Positions 61,259 through 64,000 of a stretch of 64,000 nt of DNA are shown here, piece by piece; the first letter of the stretch is position 1, and the number at the start of each line of letters is the position of its first letter. The DNA comes from Hymenobacter glacialis. GTDB lineage: Bacteria > Bacteroidota > Bacteroidia > Cytophagales > Hymenobacteraceae. A program made the translations under genes and the position numbers. The DNA is taken from the NCBI RefSeq assembly GCF_001816165.1, contig NZ_MDZC01000046.1, positions 62,001 through 126,000 of the forward strand, written 5' to 3'. The notes beneath the pieces were generated by a model. It had not been told where the DNA came from. It saw nothing but the letters and a program-made list of their open reading frames with translations, and searched no databases.

Positions 61259-64000
61259 TTACATATTCCGCCGGTACTGCCCGCCGACCTCAAACAGCGC
61301 GTTCGTAATCTGACCCAGCGAGCAGTATTTCACCGTTTCCATCAGCTCCGCGAACAGGTTGCCATTAGCCACCGCTATTTGCTGGAGCTGCTTGAGCCGC
61401 GCCGGGGCCTCGGCGGCGTTGCGCTGGTGCAGCAGGATGAGCATGTCGATTTGGTACTGCTTTTCCTCTTCCGTGGCGCGGATGACTTCTGCCGGTACCA
61501 CCGTGGGCGAGCCTTTGGACGAGAGAAAGGTATTCACTCCTATTATGGGGTACTCGCCGGTGTGCTTCAGCATCTCGTAGTGCATGCTTTCCTCCTGGAT
61601 TTTGCCGCGCTGGTACATGGTTTCCATGGCCCCGAGCACGCCACCGCGCTCCGTGATGCGGTCAAATTCGAGCAGCACCGCCTCTTCCACCAGCTCGGTC
61701 AGCTCCTCGATGATGAAGGAGCCTTGCAGCGGGTTTTCGTTCTTAGCCAGGCCCAGCTCGCGGTTGATGATGAGCTGAATGGCCATGGCTCGGCGCACCG
61801 ATTCCTCGGTGGGCGTGGTGATGGCCTCGTCGTAGGCGTTGGTGTGCAGGGAGTTGCAGTTGTCGTAGATGGCATACAGCGCCTGCAGCGTGGTGCGGAT
61901 GTCGTTGAAGTCGATTTCCTGGGCGTGCAGGCTGCGGCCCGACGTCTGGATGTGGTACTTCAGCATCTGGCTGCGGGCGTCGGCGCCGTACTTCAGCTTC
62001 ATGGCCTTGGCCCAGATGCGGCGCGCCACCCGCCCAATCACGGCGTACTCCGGGTCGATGCCGTTGGAGAAGAAGAAGCTCAGGTTGGGCGCGAAGTCGT
62101 TCACGCTCATGCCCCGGCTCACGTAGTATTCCACGAACGTGAAGCCGTTGCTCAGCGTCAGGGCCAGCTGCGTAATCGGGTTGGCGCCCGCCTCGGCAAT
62201 GTGGTAGCCCGAAATCGAGACGGAGTAGAAATTCCGCACCTTCTCTGTGATGAAGTACTGCTGCACGTCGCCCATCAGGCGCAGCGCAAACTCGGTGCTG
62301 AAAATGCAGGTGTTCTGGGCCTGGTCTTCTTTCAGAATGTCGGCCTGCACGGTGCCGCGCACCTGCGTCAGCGTGCGGGCTTTGATGCTGGCGTACACAT
62401 CGGCGGGCAGCACCTGGTCGCCGGTCACGCCCAGCAGGCGCAGGCCCAGGCCGTCGTTGCCGGCCGGCAATTCGCCCTGGTAGCGGGGGCGGGGCTGGCC
62501 CAGCGCCGCATAGATGGCGTCGATTTTAGCGTCCGTTTCCGCTTCCAGGCCGTTTTCCTGGATGTAGAACTCGCACTGCTGGTCGATGGCCGCGTTCATG
62601 AAAAACGCCGCCAGCGTAGCCGCCGGGCCGTTGATGGTCATCGAAACCGACGTGCTGGGGTTGGCCAGGTTGAAGCCCGAGTACAGCTTCTTGGCATCGT
62701 CGAGGCAGGCGATGCTCACGCCCGCGTTGCCGATTTTGCCATAGATGTCGGGCCGGTGGTCGGGGTCCTCGCCGTAGAGCGTCACCGAGTCGAAGGCCGT
62801 GCTCAGGCGCTTGGCGGGCAGGCCCATGCTCACGTAGTGGAAGCGGCGGTTGGTGCGCTCCGGCCCACCTTCACCCGCAAACATGCGGGTAGGGTCTTCG
62901 CCCTCGCGCTTGAACGGGAACACGCCCGCCGTGTACGGAAACTCGCCGGGAAAATTCTCCTGCATGGCCCAGCGCAGCCGGTCGCCCCAGCCGGTGTAGC
63001 GCGGCACCGACACCTTCGGAATCATATTGCCCGACAGCGACTTAGTGTGCGTCTGTACCCTGATTTCCTTGCCGCGCACCGAGTACACGTACTCCGGGTC
63101 GCGGTAGTTTTGCAGGGTGCTTTCCCAGTTTTCCAAAATGGCTTGGCTGTCGGCATCGAGCCGGCGCAGCTGCGTCTGCTTGTTCTTGCTGAACTCCTCC
63201 ACGGTGCCGGCCGCGCTGGCTTTGTCGGCGCCATAATGCTCTTCGAGCTTGGCAAATGCCCCGGCTACCTCCGCAATGTTGGCCTGCTCACGCACGCGCT
63301 GGTCGTAGGCGCGGTTGCTTTCGGCAATCTCCGAGAGGTAGCGCGTGCGGTGCGGCGGGATGATGTAAATCTTCTCCGAATCCGACGTGCTGGTTTCCAA
63401 CTGCGAGTTGAACGTGGCACCGGTCTTGGTTTCCAGCATCTTCAGCACCGCGCGATACAGCCGGTTCATGCCCGGGTCGTTGAACTGCGAGGCTATCGTG
63501 CCGAACACCGGCATCTGGTCGGTGGCCGTGTCCCAGAGGCCGTGGTTGCGTTGGTACTGCTTGCGCACGTCGCGCAGCGCATCCAGCGCCCCGCGCTTGT
63601 CAAACTTGTTCAGCGCAATCACATCGGCGAAATCGAGCATGTCGATTTTCTCCAGCTGCGTGGCCGCGCCGTACTCCGGCGTCATCACGTACAGGCTGGC
63701 GTCGGAGTGCTCGATGATTTCGGTGTCGGACTGGCCGATGCCGCTGGTTTCCAGGATAATGAGGTCGTAGTTGGCGGCCTTCACCACATCCACAGCATCC
63801 TGCACGTACTTGCTCAGGGCCAGGTTGCTCTGGCGCGTGGCCAGGCTGCGCATGTACACCCGCGGCGAGTTGATGGCATTCATCCGAATCCGGTCGCCGA
63901 GCAGCGCGCCGCCCGTTTTGCGCTTGCTGGGGTCTACGGAGATAATGGCGATGGTCTTGTCGGGGAAGTCCATCAAAAAGCGCCGCACCAGCTCATCTAC
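61259..64000 (-). CDS. icmF: Fused isobutyryl-CoA mutase IcmF (5' end outside window)
   Basis: The frame is open to the window edge, so the N-terminal B12-binding domain is cut off. What remains: a MeaI/MeaB-type G-protein domain ([40 protein letters not shown] with the NKxD motif) followed by the TIM-barrel acyl-CoA mutase domain ([22 protein letters not shown]..., [14 protein letters not shown]) to the stop. IcmF interconverts isobutyryl-CoA and n-butyryl-CoA with adenosylcobalamin, the attached GTPase guarding cofactor loading. It fits branched-chain acyl-CoA turnover with HMG-CoA lyase. Confidence 0.92.
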   Translation of the reverse strand, partial: VDELVRRFLMDFPDKTIAIISVDPSKRKTGGALLGDRIRMNAINSPRVYMRSLATRQSNLALSKYVQDAVDVVKAANYDLIILETSGIGQSDTEIIEHSDASLYVMTPEYGAATQLEKIDMLDFADVIALNKFDKRGALDALRDVRKQYQRNHGLWDTATDQMPVFGTIASQFNDPGMNRLYRAVLKMLETKTGATFNSQLETSTSDSEKIYIIPPHRTRYLSEIAESNRAYDQRVREQANIAEVAGAFAKLEEHYGADKASAAGTVEEFSKNKQTQLRRLDADSQAILENWESTLQNYRDPEYVYSVRGKEIRVQTHTKSLSGNMIPKVSVPRYTGWGDRLRWAMQENFPGEFPYTAGVFPFKREGEDPTRMFAGEGGPERTNRRFHYVSMGLPAKRLSTAFDSVTLYGEDPDHRPDIYGKIGNAGVSIACLDDAKKLYSGFNLANPSTSVSMTINGPAATLAAFFMNAAIDQQCEFYIQENGLEAETDAKIDAIYAALGQPRPRYQGELPAGNDGLGLRLLGVTGDQVLPADVYASIKARTLTQVRGTVQADILKEDQAQNTCIFSTEFALRLMGDVQQYFITEKVRNFYSVSISGYHIAEAGANPITQLALTLSNGFTFVEYYVSRGMSVNDFAPNLSFFFSNGIDPEYAVIGRVARRIWAKAMKLKYGADARSQMLKYHIQTSGRSLHAQEIDFNDIRTTLQALYAIYDNCNSLHTNAYDEAITTPTEESVRRAMAIQLIINRELGLAKNENPLQGSFIIEELTELVEEAVLLEFDRITERGGVLGAMETMYQRGKIQEESMHYEMLKHTGEYPIIGVNTFLSSKGSPTVVPAEVIRATEEEKQYQIDMLILLHQRNAAEAPARLKQLQQIAVANGNLFAELMETVKYCSLGQITNALFEVGGQYRRNM

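Overview
The window looks like a chromosomal segment of a GC-rich Bacteroidota, most likely a Hymenobacter-type Cytophagales. The support is a type IX secretion C-terminal domain on an M1 peptidase, a gliding-motility (CHU_C-like) C-terminal domain, many exported peptidases, DUF4920/DUF427/DUF2147 proteins, and recurrent TAnnTTTG promoter boxes (often TACTTTGC or TACCTTTG) in front of genes that mostly lack Shine-Dalgarno sequences. No rRNA, tRNA, CRISPR array, prophage or intact insertion sequence was recognised.

Layout. 1-2.9 kb: end of an unknown protein, NadR-like NAD enzyme, CorA. 3.0-8.2 kb: surface-glycan cluster (acyltransferase, Wzx-type flippase, GT2, GT-C-like membrane protein). 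8.4-16 kb: acyl-ACP desaturase, DUF427, then a VWA protein and a ChlI/MoxR-like AAA+ ATPase separated by an opposite-strand dihaem cytochrome c; the 3' end of the ATPase gene plus its terminator is duplicated around an inserted membrane-protein gene. 16-25.7 kb: M14 peptidase, DoxX, SurE, histidine phosphatase, M28, a coupled S8 protease/beta-barrel pair, a lipoprotein, DUF4920. 26-37.6 kb: LigA, NodB-type deacetylase, DapA, O-antigen ligase, LutA-like protein, HMG-CoA lyase, M23 endopeptidase, a TapB/DUF3108-like protein, two small unknown genes, a lone cytochrome oxidase subunit III-like protein. 37.7-46.9 kb: CHU_C protein, T9SS M1 peptidase, a frameshifted gene, DUF2147, a putative small RNA/small ORF locus, NlpC/P60, M61. 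47-56.6 kb: Kup, unknown membrane protein, FKBP, a 44-residue microprotein, RluE-like synthase, OmpA protein, CAT-like acetyltransferase, SDR, BLUF photoreceptor, histidine phosphatase, hibernation factor. 57-64 kb: astacin, M20 peptidase, an AT-rich foreign gene pair, and the 5'-truncated fused acyl-CoA mutase IcmF.

Most genes are single transcription units with hairpin terminators. Shared themes are cell-envelope glycans, peptidoglycan and secreted-protein turnover, and acyl-CoA metabolism (HMG-CoA lyase, IcmF). Several spacers carry long palindromes belonging to at least two or three dispersed families.

The most unusual items are: (1) the duplication of the ATPase gene end around a foreign-looking membrane gene; (2) a 23-codon ORF with a consensus Shine-Dalgarno, a good promoter and downstream RNA structure in a gene-free spacer; (3) the AT-rich two-gene cassette attached to the end of icmF; and (4) a 44-residue single-span microprotein with its own promoter.
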